From IMG/VR virus record IMGVR_UViG_3300025759_000073, positions 21,076 through 85,075 of that record: 64,000 nt of DNA. One strand, written 5' to 3'. A model generated the notes under the pieces. The model worked only from the letters and a program-made list of their open reading frames with translations, had not been told where the DNA came from and did not search any database. Below, in pieces: positions 7,623-15,675 of the stretch. This stretch comes from a virus. The first letter of the stretch is position 1; every line of letters begins with the position of its first letter. Position numbers and translations under genes: made by a program.

Positions 7623-8222
7623 TTATCCCTTTAAAATATCGTCTAAAAGTGAATTGATTTTTACATTTTTGTTTTCGTGAAGCCTTTGTTTTTCTTCTTG
7701 GAAAAGAAAAGCACCAGAAGTAGAAGGTTCTTGTACAATGTCAAAGCAAATAAGTTGGAAGTCATCTTCTACTAATGTTCTGCCGGCAGACTCAACAACA
7801 GAGCCTAATCCACGCGATGAGATCCCAATCTTAACTCCACCTTCAACCAAAGCGCGAAGAGTTTGACCAGAAGGTGTATTCAGCACTTGCAATTTTCCAT
7901 AAACGTTATTACCATCCCACCAGCAATCAGTAACTTTGTGGGAAACATTGCGAAGGTTAACAACAGAAGAGTCTGGGTGATCTAATTCACCAACTGCTCT
8001 TCCTTCTTCGATCAGTCTGCGGTAAGTGTCCATTTCTCTTTGCAGGATAGGTCGGGGATAAACTCTGCCATTACCATTCAAATGCTCTGCTCTTTGGATC
8101 ACACCAGAAAGAAAAAGAGCACCGTTTTCCCTAACCATTCTTTTTTCCGATTCCGTTAATATATCTTCGCAAACCCCATTGGGGCATAATTCATAAAACT
8201 CTGTTAATAACTTCTTTGACAT
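7623..8222 (-). CDS. 21: Prohead core protease gp21
   Basis: This is the T4-type prohead serine protease, which cuts scaffold, capsid propeptide and packaged proteins, usually after (L/I)xE. The 199 residues match the family length. Visible features are GALFLSGVIQRAEHLNGNGR with VYPRPIL near residues 35-60, the catalytic His in VGELDHPDSS (about 80), and the catalytic Ser in KIGISSRGLGSV (about 135). An acidic residue in the DDFQLICFDIV stretch may complete the triad. Its position between core proteins and upstream of gp22-gp23 fits T4 order. Its presence matters because several tagged proteins in this window could be its substrates. Confidence 0.92.
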   Translation of the reverse strand: MSKKLLTEFYELCPNGVCEDILTESEKRMVRENGALFLSGVIQRAEHLNGNGRVYPRPILQREMDTYRRLIEEGRAVGELDHPDSSVVNLRNVSHKVTDCWWDGNNVYGKLQVLNTPSGQTLRALVEGGVKIGISSRGLGSVVESAGRTLVEDDFQLICFDIVQEPSTSGAFLFQEEKQRLHENKNVKINSLLDDILKG

Positions 8223-8269
8223 TATACAAGTCCCTTTTACTTTTTGAACGCCGCCGCTAGCGGCACGAG

Positions 8270-8326
8270 CTACTTACCTTTACAACAGCGTCGAACTGGT
8301 TGCAATTTCCATTTTTCGTTCCACAT
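8270..8326 (-). CDS. Possible 18-residue mini-ORF (MWNEKWKLQPVRRCCKGK) ending in amber
   Basis: In the 106-base gap before gp21, the minus strand has a strong AAAGGAG Shine-Dalgarno 6 bases before ATG. A short frame follows, encoding MWNEKWKLQPVRRCCKGK and ending in TAG. Past the TAG the same frame continues for ten codons (LVPLAAAFKK) to TAA at 8237. That segment contains a perfect 12-base palindrome, GCCGCTAGCGGC (8252-8263). I know no homologue. It may be a leader peptide, a small Trp/Cys/basic protein, or fortuitous. Confidence 0.35.
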   Translation of the reverse strand: MWNEKWKLQPVRRCCKGK

Positions 8327-8328
8327 AG

Positions 8329-8613
8329 TTAGCTCCTTTCCACTCTTATTCCAGAGTCTCCAAAAAGATTACACAAAACATATGCTGTGCCTGAATTTAA
8401 ACAACCCAAACAAAAGCAATTTGCTATTGTGACATCAAAATTAAATAGTGATACAAAGGGATTTATTGTACACAAAAAAACCCCAACCCAAAAACCGACG
8501 CACATCGGACAATGAAAAAAATGATGCTTTGGACGAATGTTATCAAAAATAAAACCATAAACCAAAATCTGTGTCATTCCAAAACCAACTAGCAAAAAAT
8601 AAAATAAATCCAT
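8329..8613 (-). CDS. Small membrane protein with CPMCVGFWVG motif
   Basis: The 94-residue protein has an N-terminal membrane segment (FYFLLVGFGMTQILVYGFIF) and a second hydrophobic stretch with CPMCVGFWVGVFLCT. This C..C.GFW.G pattern is characteristic of the DUF1360 family of small membrane proteins, whose function is unknown. A further C.C..C cluster follows (ANCFCLGCLNSG). The ATG at 8613 is chosen because AAGGA lies 6 bases upstream and TGATG overlaps the previous stop by one base; a TTG one codon upstream is less likely. Its place in the head operon between portal-side proteins and gp21 is unexplained. Confidence 0.65.
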   Translation of the reverse strand: MDLFYFLLVGFGMTQILVYGFIFDNIRPKHHFFHCPMCVGFWVGVFLCTINPFVSLFNFDVTIANCFCLGCLNSGTAYVLCNLFGDSGIRVERS

Positions 8614-9164
8614 CAATTATCCTTCTCAATGCCCTCATAGACATAGGGCCTGTATCCATAACCATATCCATAATATTTATTAGGAGGAACTGATCCTTGT
8701 CTTTCTTTGTGTGGAACTTCGCCAAGCTCCGTGGACTCTTCCGGTGTTGGATTGGTTAGATCTTCTTCATATTGATCTTCAAAAGTTTCAATAAAATTAA
8801 TATACTTTTCGTTTTCTTTTAGATACTTGTGGATTAGAAAAATAACAACATCGAAAGAATTTAAGTCATCATCTTTTGGCTCTAACAGTTTCGCACCCAA
8901 AGAGTTTGGAACATAGCCGGCTTTAATGGACGTGTAATCTGTTGCACCTTTTTGACATAGATAATTTAAAAACTCATCTTGAATCGGATAAGCGTCTGCA
9001 CCGTGCTCCTGCTTTGCAACGGTGATAACCTTTTTGTTTTTCACATCCAAATGTATATCGAATTCAGGATGACTATTAAACATTAGATCGCCATTCAAGG
9101 TCTTGACGCATTCAATTTCAATCTCTTTATGATAGCCCGGAGGTTGAATTTTAATCTTAAACAT
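8613..9164 (-). CDS. Hypothetical protein in portal-protease interval
   Basis: This 183-residue protein is not recognised. The N-terminal half is beta-type (MFKIKIQPPGYHKEIEIECV) and resembles a small domain that could bind the portal or core. Residues 110-150 are helical and acidic (DVVIFLIHKYLKENEKYINF). The C-terminus is a low-complexity Tyr/Gly tail (NKYYGYGYGYRPYVYEG) with proline, which could be a flexible binding tail. It overlaps the upstream gene by 8 bases. Position between gp20 and gp21 suggests a prohead assembly or core role (inference). Confidence 0.6.
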   Translation of the reverse strand: MFKIKIQPPGYHKEIEIECVKTLNGDLMFNSHPEFDIHLDVKNKKVITVAKQEHGADAYPIQDEFLNYLCQKGATDYTSIKAGYVPNSLGAKLLEPKDDDLNSFDVVIFLIHKYLKENEKYINFIETFEDQYEEDLTNPTPEESTELGEVPHKERQGSVPPNKYYGYGYGYRPYVYEGIEKDN

Positions 9165-9969
9165 TCTTGAACTCTCTTATAAGCTGCTGGATTTTAAGAA
9201 TTTTAAGGACCATTTTGTCGTCAATCTGCTCCGCCTCTTTGAGGGTCTGTTTTACTTTGGAAATCTTATCTTTAACTTGTGGGTTGATCTCTTTTGTTTC
9301 GATCAAACGAAGATCAGCTTCAATTTTTTCCATTTCCTGCTCCAAGAAGAGAACAACCTCAGAATTGGAGCCATCTAGGGAGAAAAGATATCTTTTGATC
9401 AGATCTTTTTGTTCTTCGAAGAGATCTTCTCCGTATTTCTCGTTGAACTTTTTCATAAAAACATCAAAAACAAGATTGTCTGTAACAACTTCTTTCTTTT
9501 CTTGGATTGGTTTCAACATTCCTTTAACAACTTCATTCTCCAACAGAACGCGGTTTTTAACACTCGTATCCCTATTGAAGATCTGTGAAATAGAAGCGAT
9601 TGTTTTGTAATTGGGAAGAAAGTAATTGAAAATACCAGAACCCAACTCTTTGTTCATAAAATTGATCAATCTTGTTTGCTCGTTGAAAAGCTCTTTTTCA
9701 TCAATCTTGTAATTTTTATCTTTCGCTTCGTGAAGAAGACGATGAGCATTGTTCAAAGAACAATTGGTGGTATTGTAAAGAGTCTTATAGGTATCCAATT
9801 GCCTATTCAGACTTGTACCTTTTTTGAAAAACTCTTTAAGACAATCTTTAATCTTTGCAGCCTTCTCTTTATCTTTGTTTAATACTGAGATTGTCATTTC
9901 CCTGACTAAACACTCATAAAGAAAAGCAGTGTTTCTTTTCTTATTATGCTTGAGCTTTTTAGTTTTCAT
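9157..9969 (-). CDS. Putative prohead core/portal-associated protein
   Basis: This 270-residue, almost wholly helical, charged protein begins with a basic patch (MKTKKLKHNKKRNTAFLYE) and ends with coiled-coil sequence (KISKVKQTLKEAEQIDDKM, about 230-255). It overlaps the portal gene end by 11 bases and is followed by the gene at 8613. T4 has the core proteins gp67 and gp68 in this interval. A similar scaffold or core role is likely but not shown by direct similarity. No catalytic motif or membrane segment is visible. Confidence 0.6.
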   Translation of the reverse strand: MKTKKLKHNKKRNTAFLYECLVREMTISVLNKDKEKAAKIKDCLKEFFKKGTSLNRQLDTYKTLYNTTNCSLNNAHRLLHEAKDKNYKIDEKELFNEQTRLINFMNKELGSGIFNYFLPNYKTIASISQIFNRDTSVKNRVLLENEVVKGMLKPIQEKKEVVTDNLVFDVFMKKFNEKYGEDLFEEQKDLIKRYLFSLDGSNSEVVLFLEQEMEKIEADLRLIETKEINPQVKDKISKVKQTLKEAEQIDDKMVLKILKIQQLIREFKNV

Positions 9970-11926
9970 CTTTATTCTCCAATTCTTTCAAGAGCTTATC
10001 CACTTCTCTTGTGTTGTTTATAACATCTGAATAATTAGATCCTTTTCCCTCATACATCCCCCTGCTCGATCTTACAAATGAATTAAAATCTGGAAAGATA
10101 TTCTCTTTAGATCTACTAGCGGAACGATCTGAATACTTTGCTTTGTAGTTTTTCTTTTTTGGAGCCAGTGATGTTCTTTTATCACTGGTGACTGGTTTAT
10201 ACCACTTTCCTTTTGATTTGGAAGTTGTTGTCATTCCATCTTTTTCGTATTTATATTCTTCGTCATCTCTCTTACCCGGGGTAGCTAGCAGCATAGGCTC
10301 TTCTCCACCTCCGCCGGCATCACCGCCTAAATCTAAACCGGTGTCTTCACCACCGCCGGCTTCGCCACCAAGATCTAAATCTAAACCGGTGTCTAATTCT
10401 CCAGCATCTGTTCCGGCAGCATCTCCGCCTAGGTCATCTCCAGCGCCGCCAATTCCACCTCTTTCATTTTCTGCCACTTCTGCTACTTTTTCCAATTCTG
10501 CAATAAACACGCGGTCGTAGAACTGCTCTCTTTCGTTTCTTAGTTGATCTGCCTCGGAAAGGTTGAAAATATTCTCACCAATCCAACGACGAGAGAAGTA
10601 AGTTTCAGTTGCAGATGCAGCAATATCAAACTTGGTTCGCCAGTATTCCAACTCTTGGAGTTCTGCAATTCTGGACGGGTTGCTCAAACGCAGCTTGAAA
10701 GAAACCAGATCTTTGTTTTTGTAGCCTAAAGTGTGAAGGTGAATGATCCCGATCTTTTCCAATTCAGAGATCACCGATCTTTGCAACCTTTGAATTGTTC
10801 TTGCAAAGCGAACGTCTTTTTGCGCCAGAGCGCCTTTTTCGACTTCACCACCAGCCTCTCCGCCGGCAAGGTAAGACTCTGGAACTTTCAAAGCAGCAAA
10901 CAACTTAGCACGAAGATACTTTACATCATCAATATCACCGGTAAACTGACCACCGGCCAAAGAAGAAATGTCAGAGCCAACTCCGTTTCGCACAGGAAGG
11001 AAGTAATCTTCTTCAACAGAAAGAGGGTTATAGCGAAGGTCAACGCGACCGGTGTCAGGGTCAATAACCTGATTTCTTTTCATTTGGGTCATAACCCTTT
11101 GGACATACTGCTCCACTTCCTGCGGAGGAATGTTACCAACTTCAATCTTGAAGATCCTTCTTTCCGGAGAGCGAACAATGCGATAAGCCATCATTGCATC
11201 TTCAATAAGAGTTAATTGTCGCCAAATCCTTCTCGCTGGCTCCAAAACAGAAGTCCCATAGGGAGAATATTTATCATTTCCTAAGATGCGGAAGTGAGCA
11301 ACTTGCCAGTTTTCAAAAGTTAAACCACCCGAGTTCCACTGGTATTGAATATAATTTGGATTTGTTTTATCCAAACCTTCCAACCTTTCAAGCTCGTGCG
11401 TTGGAAGCCCAATGGCATTTGTGATACCTTTTCCTTCTTCGATATCCAAGTAAAGAAAGAAGTCTCCGAACTTACACATCGAACGACACCATCCAAAAAG
11501 ATTAAACTCAACATTCAAAATGTCCATATAAAGCTCTTCTAGAATATATTTAATCTCTTGATTTCTGGTGTCAATTGTTAAAAGATTGTTGATGAAAGTA
11601 GAGGTTGTCATTTCATCTGCGTAAATATCAATGGCTGACGCAATCTCTGGCATATACTCCATTTGCTCGAAGTCTGCGTATCTTTCTGCTCGCCCTTGGG
11701 ATGCAACATAATTGTAGGTTGTATTGGCGAATGGATCGTGAATAGATTTTTTGAATTGCTTACCAGAAGCAGACGTAAAGTTGTACTTATCCATCTGCCT
11801 TCTTCGCTCTTTTCGATAGGTTTGAGAGCGATAATTAACAATCGGACCAGAGAAAAGCCTAGTCAATCTTTGGAAAAGATTAGAATTAGGGTTTCTGTTA
11901 CCTTTATCATTTTTCGGAGCAGCCAT
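9959..11926 (-). CDS. 20: Portal vertex protein gp20
   Basis: The portal ring protein forms the dodecamer at one capsid vertex through which DNA enters and to which the neck attaches. Its 655 residues are longer than T4 gp20 (about 520). Family stretches include YADFEQMEYMPEIASAIDIY (about 85-105), FGWCRSMCKFGDFFLYLDI, YRIVRSPERRIFKIEVGNIP and KYLRAKLFAALKVPESYLAG. The final 160 residues are an added low-complexity extension rich in Gly and Asp (several LGGDAGGG-type repeats, about 500-545), followed by a basic, Ser-rich tail. That extension is unusual for a portal. The gene sits 3 bases downstream of gp17. Confidence 0.93.
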   Translation of the reverse strand: MAAPKNDKGNRNPNSNLFQRLTRLFSGPIVNYRSQTYRKERRRQMDKYNFTSASGKQFKKSIHDPFANTTYNYVASQGRAERYADFEQMEYMPEIASAIDIYADEMTTSTFINNLLTIDTRNQEIKYILEELYMDILNVEFNLFGWCRSMCKFGDFFLYLDIEEGKGITNAIGLPTHELERLEGLDKTNPNYIQYQWNSGGLTFENWQVAHFRILGNDKYSPYGTSVLEPARRIWRQLTLIEDAMMAYRIVRSPERRIFKIEVGNIPPQEVEQYVQRVMTQMKRNQVIDPDTGRVDLRYNPLSVEEDYFLPVRNGVGSDISSLAGGQFTGDIDDVKYLRAKLFAALKVPESYLAGGEAGGEVEKGALAQKDVRFARTIQRLQRSVISELEKIGIIHLHTLGYKNKDLVSFKLRLSNPSRIAELQELEYWRTKFDIAASATETYFSRRWIGENIFNLSEADQLRNEREQFYDRVFIAELEKVAEVAENERGGIGGAGDDLGGDAAGTDAGELDTGLDLDLGGEAGGGEDTGLDLGGDAGGGGEEPMLLATPGKRDDEEYKYEKDGMTTTSKSKGKWYKPVTSDKRTSLAPKKKNYKAKYSDRSASRSKENIFPDFNSFVRSSRGMYEGKGSNYSDVINNTREVDKLLKELENKDEN

Positions 11927-11929
11927 TTT

Positions 11930-13528
11930 TTATCCTTTGTATACCCAGCTAAATTGTTCTTGTTGTTTCGCAGCTTGTCTTGCTTTTCTTTGCAGATCTG
12001 CACTTCTATTATAGTCTTTTTGGCCCGGAACTCTAACATCTAATCCGGATCTTGTTGACATAATCCCACCAATCAAGGCTCTTTTAAAGTCATCGTTTCT
12101 TCTTCCTTGCACAATGGCAGTGTCCCTAACCCAACAGGCAATTGCCAAAGACATTGTAAGGTCATCGTTGTAACCTTTCATCGCCTCTGGGCGACCATTG
12201 TTCCAAACAAACGTTCTTAGCTCTTGTATAAGGCGGTTTGACTTGATATTAAGTAGTTTATTTCTTATGAATTCTTCCAACTTTGCAATGATCAGGGGTC
12301 TGGTCTTATGAGAAGTTGAAAAACCGGGAACAGACCCAGTTCTCGTTTCAGCGGTGAAAGAATCAATATATTCACCTGAACCTTTAATAGAAAAATAAAG
12401 ATTTGGATATCCTGCTTCAATCAATTTTTCTAAAACCGCGTATCCAATGTTGTTATTTTCGACAACCAAAAGAGGATTTCCATATTCCCTTGCAACATCT
12501 TGCAAAAAGGTCGCAAAAAGATCAATTGAAGGCTTCCCGCAGTATTCTGCTACGATGTCCATCTCTTCAACGTCAATAACATGGAAAGCAGAGTGGTCTC
12601 TTCCGTCGCCCCTAGCAACATCTGCCGAGATAAGGTAGTTTTTACCTTTTTCGGCCTCTTTCCAGATCCAATAGTTCCTGTCAAACCCTGACTTGTACTT
12701 TGGAACTGCCACTTTCTTCTCATAATAAGTAAGATCGTCGGCGTGAACAACGGTTTCACCGGAAGCATTGAAAGAGCAAAGGTATTCCTGTGCAATTTTT
12801 CTTTGCGGAAGGTTATTTGTCTCTTTTTTGAACCAATTATCATCTCTTTCAGGGTGGACATCCCATGGCAAAGTGGTCAAAAAGAAGTCGTTTTCGCTGT
12901 TTTCTGCTCCAACACACATTTTGTGGAACCAGTTCCCAACACCCATTGGAGAAGAAAGTGCAATAACGCGACCACCGGTTGAAATTGTAGGATAAAGACC
13001 AGCCCAAAGCTCATCCATATTCTCAATGTGAGCGGCCTCATCAATAACCAAAAGAGAAAGAGCTTCTGAACGACCTGCATCAGCAGAAGTCGCAGATGCT
13101 TTGATTTGTGAGCCGTTTGAAAGTTCAAAAGAAGTTCGGTTGTCAATCTTGATTGATGCAATCCTCATCCAGCTAGGGAGAGAGTTCATCATTTGCTTAA
13201 CTTTTCTAACCAAGTTTCCTGCTGTTTGAAGCTTTGTTGCAATAACAAGAATGTTTTTGTTTTGAGAAAACAACATCATCCAAAGAATATAGGATGCACT
13301 CAAAGTAGAGATGCCCAACTGCCTTGCTTTAAGGATAATGTTGTAGCGATTGTTTTGAAATTCTTTTAAAAGCTCTGTCTGGAAGGGGTAAGTTTTGAAA
13401 GGGACTGCGCCACGAACTGGGTGGACAGTTTTTACATAATTGTTGATAAAATAAACCGGGTCTCTACCTGATTTGAGAATTTCCGCTTTAATTTGTTTCT
13501 TTGAGATTCTTGCAGCATTTTTAGACAT
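11930..13528 (-). CDS. 17: Terminase large subunit gp17
   Basis: This is the ATP-driven DNA packaging motor with a headful-cutting nuclease domain; 532 residues, slightly shorter than T4 gp17. The ATPase domain has ARQLGIST (68-75) as the Walker A-like loop, LLVIDEAAHI (159-168) as Walker B, and LSSPMG (191-196) as the coupling motif. The nuclease domain has SADVARGDGRDHSA, VENNNIG and GYNDDLTMS, supplying the acidic metal ligands. The Walker A variant has Ile-Ser where T4 has Lys-Thr, as in a subset of phage terminases. It precedes the portal gene. No small terminase (gp16) was recognised next to it. Confidence 0.95.
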   Translation of the reverse strand: MSKNAARISKKQIKAEILKSGRDPVYFINNYVKTVHPVRGAVPFKTYPFQTELLKEFQNNRYNIILKARQLGISTLSASYILWMMLFSQNKNILVIATKLQTAGNLVRKVKQMMNSLPSWMRIASIKIDNRTSFELSNGSQIKASATSADAGRSEALSLLVIDEAAHIENMDELWAGLYPTISTGGRVIALSSPMGVGNWFHKMCVGAENSENDFFLTTLPWDVHPERDDNWFKKETNNLPQRKIAQEYLCSFNASGETVVHADDLTYYEKKVAVPKYKSGFDRNYWIWKEAEKGKNYLISADVARGDGRDHSAFHVIDVEEMDIVAEYCGKPSIDLFATFLQDVAREYGNPLLVVENNNIGYAVLEKLIEAGYPNLYFSIKGSGEYIDSFTAETRTGSVPGFSTSHKTRPLIIAKLEEFIRNKLLNIKSNRLIQELRTFVWNNGRPEAMKGYNDDLTMSLAIACWVRDTAIVQGRRNDDFKRALIGGIMSTRSGLDVRVPGQKDYNRSADLQRKARQAAKQQEQFSWVYKG

Positions 13529-13536
13529 TTCAATCC

Positions 13537-14049
13537 TTAAAATGGAGTGTTGTTCTTACCCAAGGCGATAAATCTTTTGGTTGCATCTCTTACGAGGTCT
13601 TCACCATCATCGTAGGGGTTAGGCTCTCCCTTGATATTGTTAATCTTGTAATGCTTGACACATTGAACAAAGTTTCTTTTTCTAGAGACCGACTGCATAA
13701 GAATGTCACACTCACCTTCTTCGGTCAAACGAAGGGAACGACCGGTGTGTTTTTTGTATTCTGTTTGAAGATATTTGACAATATTAGCATAAATCTCTTC
13801 TACTTCTTGTTCGTAGTCACAACTATGAATATGCTTCAGATCGACATCAGCTTGATAAGTGATAACCATTTTATTTCCGTGAAAACGAACTTTAAAGCCG
13901 TCCAAAAGTTGATGCTCTGTATGGGGAACTTCTTGATCTCGTTTCAAGCCCACTTTAATTTTCTCACCAGTTCTAGGATCGTAAGCGCCGTGATAGGTAT
14001 TTGCCAATACTTGGGAAATTCCTCTAACTACTGCTAACATTTCTGACAT
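13537..14049 (-). CDS. Hypothetical protein upstream of terminase
   Basis: This 170-residue protein is the first gene of the head operon, 32 bases downstream of a putative late promoter and 8 bases upstream of gp17. It begins MSEMLAVVRGISQVLANTYH with YDPRTGEKIKVGLKRD soon after. A mixed domain follows (VRFHGNKMVITYQADVDLKH) and the C-terminus has NPYDDGEDLVRDATKRFIAL. The sequence looks conserved in style rather than low complexity, but I do not recognise the family. A packaging-related role, such as small terminase, or a minor virion protein is suggested only by position. A GGAG Shine-Dalgarno supports the start. Confidence 0.65.
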   Translation of the reverse strand: MSEMLAVVRGISQVLANTYHGAYDPRTGEKIKVGLKRDQEVPHTEHQLLDGFKVRFHGNKMVITYQADVDLKHIHSCDYEQEVEEIYANIVKYLQTEYKKHTGRSLRLTEEGECDILMQSVSRKRNFVQCVKHYKINNIKGEPNPYDDGEDLVRDATKRFIALGKNNTPF

Positions 14050-14080
14050 ATTTAAATCTCCAATAAAACAATTTGTTTGT

Positions 14081-14089
14081 AATAAATAG
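14081..14089 (-). promoter_or_regulatory. Putative late promoter element upstream of the head operon
   Basis: The minus strand reads CTATTTATT in the 59-base gap between 14049 and 14109, 32 bases upstream of the start at 14049. Spacing is the same as at 1165 and 4157 to within one base. It would drive gp17, gp20, gp21, bS21 and the fibre genes. Confidence 0.65.
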
Positions 14090-14108
14090 TAATTAGAAGG
14101 TTAAAAGA

Positions 14109-14450
14109 CTATTTTTTGTCTGGTCTCCAACCTTCCTTCCATCTTTGTTCTCTGCCTTCAATCCACTGTACATAGCAATCAAAACAGCAGGAAAACTTTG
14201 TGAAATAAACATCGTGTCTTGAGCCAATCTTTGTTTGTTCACAAGTTGAACAAACTCTTGCTACTTTTGAGAGGTTTTGTTTTGCTTTCTTCTCTAAATC
14301 TCTCTTTCTTTTTTCCTTTTCTTTCAATTGTTCAAGATATTCTTTTTCTTTTTCTTGATCCCAGCCTGCTTTTGGGTTTTGAACTGCCTCTGCACCCCAT
14401 TTTTCGGAGATTGCTTTCTCCATTTTCACAACGTAGTTTTGGTCTTTCAT
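14109..14450 (-). CDS. Zinc-ribbon-like conserved phage protein
   Basis: The 113-residue protein has a charged helical N-terminal half (QEKEKEYLEQLKEKEKRKRD, about 30-49). The C-terminal half carries two cysteine pairs, CSTC and CCFDC, separated by about 17 residues (QTKIGSRHDVYFTKFS). This is a likely zinc-binding site, and WIEGREQRWKEGWRP follows. Small proteins with this layout recur in T4-like phages, without a known function to my knowledge. It is the last gene of the operon beginning at 26185 and overlaps the upstream zinc-peptidase gene by one base (TAATG). Confidence 0.65.
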   Translation of the reverse strand: MKDQNYVVKMEKAISEKWGAEAVQNPKAGWDQEKEKEYLEQLKEKEKRKRDLEKKAKQNLSKVARVCSTCEQTKIGSRHDVYFTKFSCCFDCYVQWIEGREQRWKEGWRPDKK

Positions 14451-15238
14451 TAAACCTCCTTAAGTTTCTTTTGAATCAATGGCCACAATTTTTTGTAAAG
14501 ATGTTTTAAATAAGGTTGCTTATCTCTCATTGTATGTTGCAGTGTTTTATTATTTATAAATCTGGGATCGTCTCCCAATTTCGCCTCTTTAAACGCTCGA
14601 CTAACTCCTAATAAGAGTTTAAATAGATTTAACTGCGTAACCTGCCCTTCCTTGTAAAAATTAAACAAACTGTTTAAGTATTCTTTATCTTGTTCGTCTT
14701 CTGAATTTAAAAAGTCAACAACCTCTTTGTATATTTCGCTAGAGTGTGCTAAGATTTCTCTTTTTTGGGAAAGATAACCTTTTTTAAAATCTGATTTTTT
14801 AAAATATTTTGAATCTATCAGGTGAATCAACTCGTGATCAAGCATCCTACTTATGGCAAAGTCAATAGTTTCTTTGTCGAAATCTTCCTTGTATGCTACA
14901 ACTATTTTTAAATGATAATAACCTTTATCGCTTTCTTCCGAAAGAAATGCCAGAGAGTCTTCTTCTCCCTTTAGGGGCCGACCAACTGAAAGAATTAAGT
15001 CAACAACCTGCTCCTCTCCGGCAACATTTTTAAACTTAAAGCCTTCGGCTTGATCATAAATTTCCTCTTCTTTATCGGAAGTTAAATATATATTTAAAAG
15101 CTCACGAAACTTGTCTTCAATCAATTTTAAATTTTCATTTGAAATATGATTTTGAATTTTTAAAACACCTTCTTTCAAAAGTTCTCTTTCGATCTCTTCT
15201 TTGATGATTTTGAGAATGGTTTCTTTCTTGATCTTCAC
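14450..15238 (-). CDS. Putative zinc metallopeptidase with N-terminal tag
   Basis: I place the start at a GTG (15238) that overlaps the upstream stop as GTGA. AAGGA lies upstream, and this start makes the protein begin (V/M)KIKKETILKIIKEEI, matching the tag of the 30770 product. The 262-residue protein carries HELIH (135-139) in MLDHELIHLIDSK, the HExxH zincin motif, and a possible third ligand Glu in QKREILAHSSEI (about 159-170). The frame is open further upstream, but that extension would overlap the neighbour by about 90 bases. The tag plus protease motif suggests a protein packaged in the head and delivered to the cell, or a late maturation peptidase (inference). Substrate unknown. Confidence 0.65.
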   Translation of the reverse strand: MKIKKETILKIIKEEIERELLKEGVLKIQNHISNENLKLIEDKFRELLNIYLTSDKEEEIYDQAEGFKFKNVAGEEQVVDLILSVGRPLKGEEDSLAFLSEESDKGYYHLKIVVAYKEDFDKETIDFAISRMLDHELIHLIDSKYFKKSDFKKGYLSQKREILAHSSEIYKEVVDFLNSEDEQDKEYLNSLFNFYKEGQVTQLNLFKLLLGVSRAFKEAKLGDDPRFINNKTLQHTMRDKQPYLKHLYKKLWPLIQKKLKEV

Positions 15239-15675
15239 TTTTGAATTCCTTGTATTCCGTAAAGAATTAAAATTGTTGTTCCTGCTCCGGCAACAAAGCC
15301 AATTGTGATCCAAAGAGGTGTCCAATTGTTTTGCGGCTTTGCAATCTTTCTTAATCTTGTAATCTCTTCTTGATCAATCTTTCTTAAGTTTTTTCTCAAT
15401 TCTTTTTCAATCTTGAAGTCTACTTTGCACTGATCAATCTTCAATTGAAGCTTTGCTTTTTCTTTTTGTTTCTGATAAGAACAATCCAGCTTCAAGCTTT
15501 TTTTCAAGTAATCTTGTTTTGCTAAAATCTTTGCCACCGCTTCATCATCCAAGAGCGTTCCAGAGAAGGGCGCTTTTGCCCCTTTTTGGAGTCTTGTGGA
15601 CTTATTGGCATAGCAGGGCGAAATTGTGATGAAAGTGGCTAGAATGGTGCTTAAAATGCGTTTAAAGGTGATCAT
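15235..15675 (-). CDS. Exported protein with C-terminal membrane segment, possible lysis component
   Basis: This 146-residue protein has an N-terminal signal-like segment (FKRILSTILATFITISPCYA), which places cleavage or a lipobox-like Cys near residue 21. Next comes a segment common in phage envelope proteins (KGAKAPFSGTLLDDEAVAKI, about 32-51), a charged coiled coil with two cysteines, and a C-terminal membrane helix (WITIGFVAGAGTTILILYGI). It overlaps the spanin-like gene upstream by 4 bases and follows a holin-like gene. Together these three look like a lysis cassette acting on the cell envelope. The specific role (outer spanin partner or envelope anchor) is inferred. Confidence 0.55.
   Translation of the reverse strand: MITFKRILSTILATFITISPCYANKSTRLQKGAKAPFSGTLLDDEAVAKILAKQDYLKKSLKLDCSYQKQKEKAKLQLKIDQCKVDFKIEKELRKNLRKIDQEEITRLRKIAKPQNNWTPLWITIGFVAGAGTTILILYGIQGIQK

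Noticed and set aside
8223-8330. tRNA or small structured RNA in the largest gap of the head operon
   Set aside because: No cloverleaf or conserved RNA pattern is visible; the only structure is the 12-base palindrome already noted.
15239-15325. Longer N-terminus (29 extra residues) for the zinc-peptidase gene
   Set aside because: It would overlap the upstream gene by about 90 bases and has no ribosome site, whereas the GTG at 15238 gives a 4-base overlap and a tag matching other genes.
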